64,000 nt of DNA, from the NCBI GenBank assembly GCA_034620365.1, contig JAQGEQ010000213.1:558001-622000 (forward strand). Direction: 5' to 3'. The notes beneath the pieces are model-generated. The model did no database searches. It worked only from the letters and a program-made list of their open reading frames with translations, and was not told the DNA's origin. Source of the stretch: Pegea sp. RAD2-039 (taxonomy: Eukaryota > Chordata > Thaliacea > Salpida > Salpidae). Position numbers and translations under genes: made by a program. Numbering within the stretch: the stretch's first letter is position 1; the number at the start of each line of letters is the position of its first letter. This document shows positions 37,118-49,497 of this stretch, piece after piece.

Positions 37118-39709
37118 TTTTGTGATGTTTCTTTGGTTTCAAATCGTCAAAAAGATAACTTAAAATTGTATTAAATCTAAAATACAAGTTTAAAAAAATC
37201 AGCTTAGATTAATCAGATGAAATATCTATTCTTAAATATTTATTTTGAGAATACTGAAAATTCACAATAAATATTTTTAGCTATCTTCTAAATATTGACA
37301 AACTGAGCAAAATTACAGGAAAGAAAAACAAATGATTATTAGTTAATTTTTACCATTTTAAAATAACAAACTTTAAATTTATAAGTTTGCTTAACCATTA
37401 ACTAAGAAATCTGAAAGAGCAAGTATAAAAAAGAAAAGAAAAAGTTTTGTTAAAATTGAAAAAATTCTAAAAAAAAAATTATTTCAAATTTTGTGTACGA
37501 CTTTTCTTCTAATAAACTATTATTAAAAAAAAATTCTATAAATTTGTTTGCTTTTGTCTAAAGATAAATACAGATATTGTGAATGATTGATAGAGACTGA
37601 CGTAAGAAAAACTAAAGTATCTTTCAAAATGATCTCAAACTAGGTTCTAACATTATATGTATTCTTTTTCTACCTTAAAAAATGTTTCAAAATATTTCTA
37701 ATCTTCTTTAAAGAGAATGTGAGATGAGATATTCTAAATAAGGAAACACAAATCTTCTTATAATAAACAAAGTGTAAAATAAAAAGCTGTAAATTTAAGT
37801 ATCAAAATATAAACAATTAGTTTTATAATTACGATATATCTAACTAGCTTGATGTTTCTTAACTGTCTTTCGCTTTAATGAATGTTGAACTGGTTCTGGT
37901 TCACTGCAGAGAGTGAGCAACTGCGCAAATTATTTTTTCTCTTTTATCTTGTTCTTACTGATAGCTGTTTTTTGTTTGTTTTTTCTTATTTTTGTTAATT
38001 TATTTTATTTTTTGTTGTTAAAAGTACAAAACCAACATTAAATGAAAATTATATGAAAACTGAAAGATTTTATCTATAAAATAATGAAAACTATGAGATT
38101 TTCTTTTATAAAATTTCAACTGAAATTTTATCCTAATGTTTGTTTAATTGGCGACCTGCTTAAAACCAACTAGAAAGCAAACACATGAGTAAACTTGATG
38201 AAGAGTTTAGTAAATAAGTCCTAAATAGCTATTTAGTGATAACTCAAAAATATCTTTTCAAATAATAAAGAAAAATCAAACTAATTACATAGAAATTAAA
38301 CTTTTGGTAAATCTCGGAAAATAAAAACATTTCTATTTGATCTGCTTAGCTTGCTTTCTTTCAATACTTTATTAGTAAATGATCTATTTTTATAATTCAT
38401 AACAAAATAAATAATAAAAAGTTTTAAAGGTTAAAGAGCATTTTTATCTGCGTTAAATTAGAAGCTTCCTAAATAAAGGAGCTTTGGTTTCTAAATATGT
38501 CTTTAAATGTTAAGTTTGACTAATATTAAATTTTTGATTAATTGATTTTTAGTGTTTTTCCAAATTGTATTTTGTCAAATTGATCTACTAGCAAAGTAAA
38601 TATTTTCTTCAATTTGTATAAAATCTCTTTTTAAACATATTGGTCCTTTATAGCTTTAGCATAGTAAAATGTCTTTTAGGTTTCACTAGAATTTACATAA
38701 TAATAGAATATCTTTTTAGAAATTAACTGATATTGATAAAACAAAAAAAATGTAATTCGAAGAATTAAATAGTTCTATTTTTCGATATATCTTAATAATT
38801 ATTATTATCCGATTTATAATTACGAAATTAAGTCGTAATTCTGTTCGACACACCAAACTGTTCGATAGATTTGTAAAATTATTTTAGAAAAATAGATTAT
38901 TTAATTATTAGTCTTCTATAACTTGATAGATGAAAAAATGGTTTTAATACAATAGCGTGACACAAGCTGCTGTAACAATAATGTTGAACAGTTTGATTAA
39001 TGGATAATGGTTATGTAACAACATTTTTGTGCAACCTTTTCTTACAGATGAATGTACAAATACATGAGCTTTTTAAAATAATAATATCTGTTTTGTTATT
39101 TGACTGTCACTTATTAGAAATTATAGAAGTTTAAATAAACATCAATAATACACAAAAGTTTGGTTCAAAGTAAAACATTTTCTTAGTGACGAAAAACCTT
39201 TCATTTATTTCTACAAGTTATGCAACTTCTTATATAAGTTTATAAGAAAAAGTTAGTAATACGTACGATCATGTTCAAACGTTATATAACTGGTTTGATT
39301 TGGTATTTTTCTTATTTTTTTCTTATTAATGGTTTCAGGTGGAACAAAACTAATAAAACTTTATAATTTTTATTTTACAAATACTAAAAATTACTCTTAA
39401 TAAGAAAAATCATGAAAAATTGATTGATAGAAATTAGTTTACAATCTATTACAGCTTTAAATCATAATTAGAAAACTTCAATCACAATTTTTCAAGCATT
39501 TAATTGAATTTCAAAATATAAACACTCATTTTCTTCAACTCACAACCTTTATGCAGTTCTAGAAAAAAAAAGTCTAAAAAGTATTTCAAAAAAAGTAGAA
39601 ATATAAATACAGTTGGCAATATTGTAAACACTTTCATTTTAAAGACTAACAAGTCGCTGAACAAGATATTTACGTTTATTTTCTTTATAACTGCTTCCGC
39701 TTCTCATAA
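37118..39709. other. A+T-rich region between CNC and MAP3K4
   Basis: No exon, repeat copy or clear regulatory motif was found. It likely holds the CNC promoter near its lower end and MAP3K4 3' flank at its upper end. A patch near 37860-37930 is less A+T-rich but not coding. Confidence 0.45.
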
Positions 39710-42700
39710 CTATTGATGTAATCCCTGTAAAAGAACGTCATATTATTCACATTTTGTTAAATAATTTCAAATATTTTAAAATAGAATTATCTATAGAACA
39801 AATAATGTACCAAGAAACTACTGAGAAAGATTAAAAAAAAAATTAGGATGAGTGGATGATAGAGAGAAAATCATTTCGAGGACTGTACAAGTATTTACAA
39901 AAGAAATTTTTTGGAAAAAACCCAACTTTAAAAACCTCAAGTTTCTATGAAAAAGCTTTAAAAAAGTACACTCTCCGTTCAGGGAACTTCCTCAAGGTTC
40001 ACACGGACAGCAAACATTTTAAACATATGAGCAGCTAACCACGTGATCAACTCACCCTAACAAACTGATGTGTTTGAAGCTTTTGAACAACCCAACGTTT
40101 TTCCGGATCAATCTCAAGACATCGATCCAAGAAAGATCGACCTTCTTCATTGAGACATGCAGGAGTTTGTGGTCTTGATCCCATTCCAACCTTATACATG
40201 ATTTGAAAAGGTTCATGGTCGTGCCAAGGACGCTAAAAGTCACAAAAGTCACTTTTATGACCAAACAAGGTCAAAAATGACTACCTTTCCAGAAGCCATC
40301 TCTATGACAACACATCCAATACTCCAGACATCAGCAGCTCTTCCGTATCCTCTTCTTTCGATACTGTTGATTACCTGATAATCCCATTTTCATCATCAGC
40401 TCACTTTTGATCTCTGCGCCTACCTCTGGAGCCGTATAAGCAGCAGTAATCCCGGAGTGGGAGCAGATCTCTCCCGGCATCGTTGAATTTTTATTTATTA
40501 ACTTTATTGCGCTTCCAAAATCTCCTAATTTTAAAAGTCCTCCAGATGTCAGGAAGATGTTGCTGCCTATGGTGAGATCAGATCTTGGATGTTGGAACAA
40601 TAAGAGGAAGAATAAGACCTTTAATATCACGATGAATTACTCCCTGTTCGTGGAGGACGGATACAGCTGAGAGTAGTTGAGAAGTATAATCCTGGATATG
40701 GATCATTGGAAGTCCTAAGAATCCGATTTCTTCAAGAGTGCCAGCATCGCAAAACTCCATGAAGATGTACCTTAGGACACACAGAGATCATGATCCCGTC
40801 TAAACTTTCATCTCTTACATCTGATCTTTGTAAATTTCAACTCCGTGATAACGAACCAGATTATGATGAGAAATCCCTTCAACAAGATTGATCTCATCAA
40901 AGACTTCTTTGACTTTCTGTTGATTACTGCTCTGAAATTCGACCTGCAAACAAATCAACAGTTTTGTACCATCAACTTGTTGACCATCTAGTTGTGGACC
41001 ATCTGACCTCTTTCATAGCTAGTATCTGTCCATTATCAAGATTGACGCAAGTATACACTTGTCCAAAGGACCCTTCACCCAGTTTTGTCCCACGTTGCCA
41101 TTTGAAGTTGACCGTCGACTTGTAGGCTGACTTTGACAAACTTCTCCAAGATTTGCCTTTAGGACATTCGATCACGTGACCTGCTCATCACAAGGTGTCA
41201 GTAGTGAGAAACAAAATGGCTGCTTGCTTCACCAATGATGCCATTTTGCAATTTCTGTTCATCATCAATTATCTCTTGATGACGTATGCAGTGACGTATC
41301 ATTTCCATCGGATTGACGTAATCATCAGTAGAATCACAAGACCGGAAGTTAACGTCATCACTCAACGTTTGAAGGCTTTTTACTAACAAATATGAAATCA
41401 GACTCATGATTGAGATGATGAGGATCAACCGTTACTGTTGATCCCAGAGCTTAATGATCTGTAGACGAGCACTGATGATTGTGGATGAGTACTGTCATCT
41501 AGCGGTTGCTTTTCAAGGTTCTATCAAATAAAGTTGCTTGTGATTGGACGATGAACAACTAATTTAGTTCACTTTTGTCCTAGGTCTTGATCCAATTAGA
41601 TGGTCGAGGAAAAGATCTATCTTCTGCTTAAATTGATGAAATTCTTCATCCGGAAGTTGATTAATGACATCTAAACTGATGTTGATGACAAAATTTAGTC
41701 CCTGAATATAAAAAATCATAATTAAAAAGAAGATAGAGTCCTTAAAGACATTAGAACCACTTTGAACTAATTATTTTCGATTACCCAACAAAAGTCATCT
41801 GAATATTATCAGAAAGTTTATATGAATTCAAAAAGAGGTTGAAGTAATCAAATAAAAATAATACAAAGATCAAATAAAGATCTTAAGCTTCTTAGAGATT
41901 TTAGATCAAAATTAACAAACAATTGTAGCCCAGTGGGGTCGAACACCGTATCCAGGATTCACGTACTCCAAAATGTAATCCATCCAAAATCGACTGATCT
42001 CTAGATGCAGCTTTTCTATTCTGTATCTTTCATCTCCTTTAAGTGATGAACATCAGATAAAAGCTGAAAATGAAGATCGAGAACCTGAAAAGAGCTTTGT
42101 TGCTTCTTTAAGAAACTCGAAAGTGAAATTGAAGTTCTTTTTGATGACTCTTTGAATCTCATTTTTCAGCTCTTCATCTTCTTTCAACCAGCGATTCATC
42201 TCTTTATGGAGATCTGTTGCCACCTAGTGACAGAGATTAAAAAGATGATGTTATTTGAGAGAACAGATGAGCGACTTGTTGGACATTGTTGCAGATCACA
42301 TGAGCAAGCGAATTAAGCGAATCACGTGTGTCTTTCACCACATCTCGCATTTTGAACAACAAACTTGTCTGTGCCAACTCAATCTAAGACAAATAAAATA
42401 TAAGTAGAAGATTTGTTAGCGTCTGAGAGTGAACTTGAACAAAGCTGCCAAAAATCTTCATCATCTTTTGACGTTTTTGACCAAGACCATGACCTGACAT
42501 GCACACGAGGACAAAGTCATGGTCCAATTGTAAATTCAAACAAATCAGTCTGAAGATATTCTTCTTTTCTGACAAATGAACTTCTTGTCCCTTCCAAACC
42601 TTATTAGGGAGAATTAAAAATTGATTTGAAGAACTTGAAATTGACAACCTCTTCTTCTGATCTTTTCATGCAAATCAGATGACATTCTTTATTAAAATTT

Positions 42701-45700
42701 TCTGATCTTAAAGTTCCTTGACAATATTCAACTGATAAAGAAAAGTTTTAAAGATTTTTTGACTGAGAGCAAGCAACAATCTCACCAAGCCATCTGCTGA
42801 TCGCATCTGCATCAATTTTCTTATCTACCATAAAAGATGACGAAACGAAGAAGAAGTAGTTGTCGTAGCAACCACTGTTTAACGTCAGTAGTTAGAAATT
42901 ATCTGGTTTTTGACGAAAAATACCTTTCAGAAAAAAATATCTTAATGTAGGATTCCTGATAAAGTTTCTGAAGCAAGCTCTTTGCTTGTTGTTTACTGAA
43001 AGAAAAAGAATCAGAAAAAAGATTTAGAAAAATAAGAAGATTTGAGAAGACTACCTTTTTCTACTCGTTATTTTTTCATTCTCATTTATTTGAGAGGTTT
43101 TGATGCTGAACCCAACAACAGATTCAACTTCTCTTCGTAGATCTTTGACAAAGTTCAGGATCTTCAAAGATCTTTCACGAATCTCATCAAATAAATCTCG
43201 AACAGATCTTTGATTTCAAAAATCATTAAATTAACAAAAAACACCGAACCTCACCTGCTAAGTTCAAACAAGTATCTTCGATTATTGTCGAAATATGAAA
43301 TGGAATAATCAGCAGAACTAACTTCACCCGGATCAGATGAAGAAGAGAAAAAGGGTTTTTTCAAACACTGATGATGGAACCACAGCAGTCCAGCCTTCAA
43401 ACAGATGTTCTTTAAATTTGAGAAAGTTCAATAAAACTTATTTAGAAAATTTGTTGACAGCTGGTTCAGTTGAGAAAATCAAACAAAATCGTTGATTACT
43501 TGTTTAGATGAAGAAGAAGAATTTGTAGATTTTAACAACAACTTTTCTGTTCCATTTTCATTACTTTTTACTGAAATATTTAATTAGTAAAAGATTTAGC
43601 AAAAATGTTGTTCCCAAACTTACTTTGGTTTGGATCTCGACAAATAGTTGATGTAAAAATTGCATTTAGTGCAGTTTGTATAAAATCTTCTACTGATTTC
43701 ACTGCATCTTTACAGATTATGATGTATTTACATTTACAAATTAAAGGTCCTTTAGTATCGATCAATTCTGCTACCTACAAACATTTAACGTTTGTCGATC
43801 ATAAATACTTTCTCTGATTTTTATTTAGTTTTGTCTAGTTTCCACACCTCATTACTAAAATTCCATTCATTATTTAAATTTTTCACAAATTCACGTGGTA
43901 GACAAGGTAAGCAAGTTAGTTGTCTGATTAGTAGTAACTGAGTAAAGTCCAAATAGATCGAATACATTTCCAGTAAGTCCTTATTAAATCGAAGCAAGTT
44001 TTTCTGGTATTATTGAAACCCAATTAAAAAAGTCAATTTATTTATAAGATAAATATAAATCTTGTTTACTTCTAGAAGACTGGCAGAGATAAGATCAACC
44101 AATAGAAAAGATGTGGCTGAAACAGTGGTCAAAGAACAAGTAATCACCTACAAATATGTAACAAAGTTTATTTAAATCATAGATATACAGTCGAGATTTA
44201 CAAACCTCTTTACATTCTACTACAACTTGTTGAATTGTCAGTAATCTTGAAGGAGATTTACAATTAGGCTTACAAGTAATTGCTTGATGTAGTCGTAGGC
44301 TCAAGCACTGGTTTATCATCTCTAATATCATCATACACAGACTGATGTATAAAATGCTCAAGTCCGGTAAGCCAAACCAATCTTCATTATAATCGAAGTT
44401 AAACTTTTTGATCTGGATACTTGGAAAAAGTCTTTTTAGCTCTTTTGGTATTTCTAGAAATAAATTACTTTTTGATTAGATAAAGTTAATATAAGACAAT
44501 TCATCAGTTTTTGTACAGAACTCACCTAGTGTTTGATGATTGAAATGAGTGAATAAAGAATGATTTGAAATTAAAGAACGATAAAACTTCAGGGCAAATA
44601 AAGACATAACAAAATGAACATCATATTTTCGTAAGTAGCTTTGAGCTTTCTGCGCATTGTAGATAGGTATATAAGTAGACCCCTAAGTAAAAAATACCTT
44701 GAGAATAGAACTTGATATCATACAACATAAGTTTTCTGTATCTTCATTTAGACTTTTTTTTCCGTTCCTAAAATGTGAAAGTTTTTGAAATTTATTAAAT
44801 ATTTAAAATTGTAACTTACAAAAAGCTATTTAAATGATTGATTCCAAGTAAATTTAAAAACGTTTTTAAGTTTGAGACTAATTCTCTGCAAACATTAAAC
44901 CAGACGCAGAGCTTTGAAAACTAAAAATAGAAATGAATTTTCATCAGTGAAAAATATTTCGAAGATTTCAACATGAAAAATTATCTGATGAAAAATGTTA
45001 AGATTCAACAAACTTTTTGCTGAAATTGGTCACTGTGGTAATTTGGATAATCTTCTGAAATAGACTGACTAGTTGGATAGAGATTATCGACTTTTTCTAA
45101 ACTTTCGAACACAAAAGACACCTATAAATAAATTTATTGAAATATTAAACAACTAATCAACGTCGAAAACTTAAACTAACCTTTTTAGAGGCATCTAAGA
45201 TGCTAGCTATATAGGATAAAGTCAAGGTCTGTATGCTGGCAAATATGAAATTATAGTTGTACTTTTTTAACTCTATAAAAAATTCACTAACCTGTTATGA
45301 GATATACATTTTTCTGAATTATTTGTTCTAGTTGAATAATCTGAAATTCATATATTTAGAATGACTATAAATTAAGTATAAATAAATCCTTTGCTTGATA
45401 GATGGATTTTGAAATTTCTTAATTTGATTAAGATTGTCAGATAGTCAAAATTAAAGAAATTTCATTATTGCTTTTATTTCATTTTTTCATGCCTATTTTA
45501 AAGTTACTTTTATCAAACCTAAACTTTGATATTCAAAATACAATGTAAATTAATCTGAATAAATTTATGTTACTGATTACTGAACTTTGTATTTTAGTTT
45601 AAGATTATTATAACAATATTTAACTATTTTAATAGATATCTAGAAAGAACAAAGTTTCTTATGAAGTACCTAATTGGAACGTTTTCTTCATATTTAAGAC

Positions 45701-46104
45701 AATTTTATGAAAATTAGTAAACAGAAAAATATAAATATAATAAGATAGAAAGTAAGTTAACCATAAGTATTCTCATATTTGAAGCTTATCAGTGAGTCAA
45801 GATATTTAGAAATATTGTCTCTCCTATAATTTATCAGCCATTCATCGAAAGCTTCATCTGATTGACCATTTTGCCATGCCTTAAAAAGTTAACGTGATAT
45901 TAGGATAACTTTGGAATTGTATGAAATAAATACACAAAATAGTTTCAAATTTACTTGGATTTCAAACCAAATTAATTTTCCCCAATCTTTCTTTAAACTG
46001 TTTTTGTCGTCTTCAACAAGCTTTGTCACGTTCCCGTGTGCTTTCATCAACAATCTCAATCCACGAAAATATTTCATTCGTTCCTTGAATCCATAAACTT
46101 CCAT
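39710..46104 (-). CDS. MAP3K4: MAP kinase kinase kinase 4 (MEKK4/MTK1)
   Basis: Ser/Thr kinase at the top of the p38/JNK stress cascades. I join 32 exons into about 1264 residues; human MAP3K4 is about 1608 and has a longer, poorly conserved N-terminus. The N-terminal conserved region starts [20 protein letters not shown] and includes LRLHQ...VVECKE. Then come [19 protein letters not shown] and [12 protein letters not shown]. Kinase domain: [20 protein letters not shown] (P-loop near 1008), AMKE Lys near 1030, [30 protein letters not shown] (Asp near 1121), KLGDFGS (Asp near 1139), [39 protein letters not shown]. All catalytic residues are present. Many introns are 48-60 nt. Uncertain ends: a stop at 40047 would result if the last donor (AGG|GTGAGT) is not used, and an acceptor just above 46104 continues the frame upstream, so an earlier exon may exist. 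Confidence 0.94.
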
Positions 46105-46679
46105 TTTAAACTTCAGAAGTAAATTGAGTTTAATCTCTGTTTTAAATTAAAATCATTTTCAATTTAATGACTCAATGGTTTAAACATTGTTTTTCTGAAT
46201 GCTTAAACTTAAAATTGTAAACTTGTTGTTCTGAATTTTTGAGTAAATTGAAAACAATAACTTTGCAAACAAAATTGAAAAATTAAGTTACTTATTTAGC
46301 TTAACTCTTAAGCTGCCATTAAATGTGTTTCGAGTAAGTTGATTTTAAAACAATAAAAAGAGGATTTAAAAAATTTTGATAATCACAATAAACCTTAAGA
46401 AGTTCTAAATATTTCAATGTAACAAAAAAATTTATAAACATCATTCATTTAACATTCCTGAACCAACGTTATCTTCTAAAGTGACAATAAGACATATTCA
46501 TCCTTTATCATTTTGAAGAAATTCATGTAACGTTCAGAACTTGTTATATGTATATTGTGTGTTGACAGTTGTTCTTAACTGTTTTAACTTTAAATTAAAC
46601 TTTTATAATTTAGAAATTCTTCATATTGTCACAAAACACTAGGTTATAACAGAGATTACATTCTAAGTATAATAATAAA

Positions 46680-46727
46680 ATGTTATTTGGTAATCTTGAT
46701 AAGTTAAGAGAATTTTATAGTCAATGG
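46680..46727 (+). CDS. Candidate short first exon, divergent from MAP3K4
   Basis: ATG plus 15 codons (MLFGNLDKLREFYSQW) run into TGG|GTAAGT, a strong donor. A possible next exon follows an acceptor TTACAG at about 47040 and reads GNNIKSRRYGNFLSY in phase. It lies some 575 bp from the MAP3K4 start on the opposite strand, as in a shared promoter. I recognise no family and the total ORF would be tiny. Confidence 0.22.
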
Positions 46728-47290
46728 GTAAGTTAAAATATTTTTTAATAATCTTAACCATTTTTGAAAAAAAAATTATGTGTAGTTTTTAAACTTAAAA
46801 AGTTCTAGGTACTATTGAAAAATCATAAAACATTCACATAATTGTATTTTTACTTTCCCTTTAAATCAATATCTGAAAAAGTGCAATTGATTCTTTTATT
46901 TTTGTATGAGACATTTACAAGTTCTAAATAATTAACTTTTGGGACTTTCCCTGTAATGCAACTATACAGCTCTAAATTGTCAAAGATCTAAAAATTACAT
47001 CTTGCAAATAAATGTAAAATTGAAATCAAACTAATTACAGGGGAATAATATAAAAAGCAGGAGATATGGAAATTTCTTAAGTTATAGTTTTATTTTATAC
47101 AGCCACACTTGAAAAATAAAGGAAAATTATAACAGGCCTAACAATTTCACATTTTGTTATTGAATTTTATACTAAAAGTAAAATTACATTGACTTGTGCA
47201 TCTTTTTTATTATTTTAATATAATTTGACTCTAATTTATTTCAAAAGTTTTTTTAAGATCATTATGTAAAACTATTTTCGGTTAAAAAGA

Positions 47291-47332
47291 TTTATTTATT
47301 TCAATAAATGCGAAGGAGGGTGACTGAAGAGA
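47291..47332 (-). repeat. Short orphan retrotransposon 3' tail
   Basis: TTTATTTATTTCAATAAATG followed by CGAAGGAGGGTGACTGAAGA. This is the terminal 42 or so bases of the family tail at 28335. Similarity ends sooner than in the other copies. Confidence 0.7.
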
Positions 47333-47824
47333 AAATATTGTTCTAATCCACTGTAGTTGTTTAGTTTTGCCGGTTTACTCTTTAACACTATTGCTTTTAA
47401 ATAGTTGAATGAAACTGCTCTAATTCTAAAAATTTCTAACTACGACATAAGAAATCAGAAAGATCGGTCCCAGAGCTAATCTAATAAATGTAGTTTGCTT
47501 AAAAATTATAAGCATCTATGCTGAGAAAAAAATATGAATTTTTGAGTGTGATCACAAAATTATTTGATGTAAACCTTCGAAACTTAAAAATAACTTAATA
47601 ATTTCCGACTACCCAGAAGAAATTGCTTAAACGAGTCTTATAAAAAGTAATTACATTTATCAATCAATATCTTTATTAATGACATACACAAAACAATTAT
47701 CAATTATTTGTTAATTATTTATAGGTTTTTAAACTTTCACTTTGCAAGTCAAATAACTACATTCTAAATCAAATTCATTTTACATATCTCAGTTACTAAA
47801 AATACTGTATATAAACCAGATTAA

Positions 47825-47830
47825 TTTATT
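47825..47830 (-). promoter_or_regulatory. Polyadenylation signal AATAAA for SDHB
   Basis: A perfect minus-strand AATAAA about 100 nt past the SDHB stop. Position is plausible; the hexamer is frequent in this DNA. Confidence 0.4.
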
Positions 47831-47927
47831 TTATAGAAATTTTTAAATTCAGTTTTGTGATATTAATAGATGCCACAGAAAATTGTTAGATAAGAGAGTA
47901 TTAGTGAATAACAGAATAACAAAAAAA

Positions 47928-49497
47928 TTAAGCAGAAGCAGCAACTTCTGCAGGAGTATCCTGCTCTGCTAACATCTTCTTTATCTGGGCAATGGCTCTA
48001 CCCGGGTTCAGTCCCTGCAAAAACATAAGTTGTTCACTAAAAGGAATTAATATATACCCATTTGCAACTACAGCACATAAAACTTTGAACTAGGATTTAA
48101 TACTAAGTATCATCTACCTTAGGACATGCTTTAGTGCAGTTCATGATCGTATGACATTTGTACATGGAAAATGGGTCATTGAGGCGTTGTAAACGTTCAC
48201 TTGTATACTCATCACGGCTATCAATAATCCAACGATATGCCTGATAATCAACATGTGAAATATAATAGAAAAGTAAAGATTATACTAAACTGACCTGCAT
48301 GAGCACAGCAGGGCCAAGATACTTGTCCGATGACCACCAATAACTTGGACAAGATGTGGAACAACAAGCACACAGGATACACTCGTAGAGTCCATCAAGT
48401 TTCTCTCTTTGTTTAACGTAAATGTGTCAATAAAAGTCTTTAATTAAAAGAAGAAGATACCTGTCTTCAACAGATTGATAGTTTTCTTTCCCAAGTTTGG
48501 AAGAATCTTTCTGCTTCAAGAATGGTTCAATCGAGCGATATTGAGCATAAAAATTATTCATATCCTTCAAAATTATCAATTGGATGAATATTTTGATGAA
48601 ATGATAGTAGAAAAATTATAATATCATTTCAGCTTTTTGGAAAAGACTGAAAGTGAGTATAAAGATAAATTAAACATTTCTTAAAGTATATACAAGTAAA
48701 GAAAAGATTTAAAGATCCAATCAGCACACAAACATAGTTAGAGGATGTGAAGGACTTCAATATCTTACCGGAACCAAATCCTTAATAACATACATGTGAG
48801 GAAGCGGGTAAATACGAGTTGTCTTCTTCAAGTTAGTATCAATGCGACTAAAAAGTAGAATAAAAATAAATACTAAAAGAAATGATTTAATTCAGAAATT
48901 AGTAAATACATGTTTAATAAAATAAAAAATAAGTTACAAATAAATAAAGACATACGCAAGACAAGCAAGTGTATTGGTTCCTTGAATATTCATTGCACAT
49001 GAGCCACAAATACCCTCACGGCAAGATCGTCTGAAGGTCAGAGTTGGATCAATATCATTCTTTATTTTTATCAAGGCATCCAAAATCATTGGTCCACAAC
49101 TATATTTTAAATTCATGTATTAGTTTCATTATATATAAACAAATGAGAGAAAATATTTACTCATTTAAGTCCACTTTATATTTTTGCATGTATGGCATAG
49201 ATTTTGGTTCTTCAGGATTATATCGATAAATTGAAAAGGTCTTATACTTTGGATCTTCAAAAGACTGTGTAGTTGCCAATCTTTTTTGCTATAAAAATAT
49301 TATATTTTTATAATAATAACTATGACAAAAATTTAAATTTATTTCAAAACAATACAAACATATTAACTATAAATTAAATTTTATAAACTTAATACTATAT
49401 GATATCAGTTTAAAATGCTTGTTATATAACATTGACATACCATTTGAAGCAAATAAGCTGAAGATGACAGACTTCTGGACAGCTTTGAAGCAATCAT
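47928..49497 (-). CDS. SDHB: Succinate dehydrogenase iron-sulfur subunit, mitochondrial
   Basis: Complex II subunit that carries electrons from the flavoprotein to ubiquinone in the inner mitochondrial membrane. Eight exons, first 49497-49441, last ending at 47928, about 277 residues; human SDHB is 280. The N-terminus [20 protein letters not shown] is Ser/Arg/Leu-rich without acidic residues, a good mitochondrial presequence. 2Fe-2S ligands: [14 protein letters not shown] and the later LAC. 4Fe-4[17 protein letters not shown]. 3Fe-4[29 protein letters not shown] and the [13 protein letters not shown] end also match. All cluster cysteines are present. The start is the only ATG that gives a presequence spliced in frame to [10 protein letters not shown]. 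Confidence 0.97.

Larger units (their letters stand above)
46105..47927. other. Region between MAP3K4 and SDHB
   Basis: Contains a possible short plus-strand first exon (46680-46727), an orphan retrotransposon tail (47291-47332) and, at the upper end, SDHB 3' UTR. Otherwise A+T-rich with no supported gene. Confidence 0.45.

Noticed and set aside
39856-40038. Plus-strand ORF starting [10 protein letters not shown]
   Set aside because: It lies in the last MAP3K4 intron on the opposite strand and lacks any other support.
41195-41386. Plus-strand ORF opposite MAP3K4 exon 25
   Set aside because: Shadow of a confirmed coding exon on the minus strand.
43605-43817. Plus-strand ORF of 70 codons
   Set aside because: Shadow of the MAP3K4 exon encoding VAELIDTKG on the minus strand.
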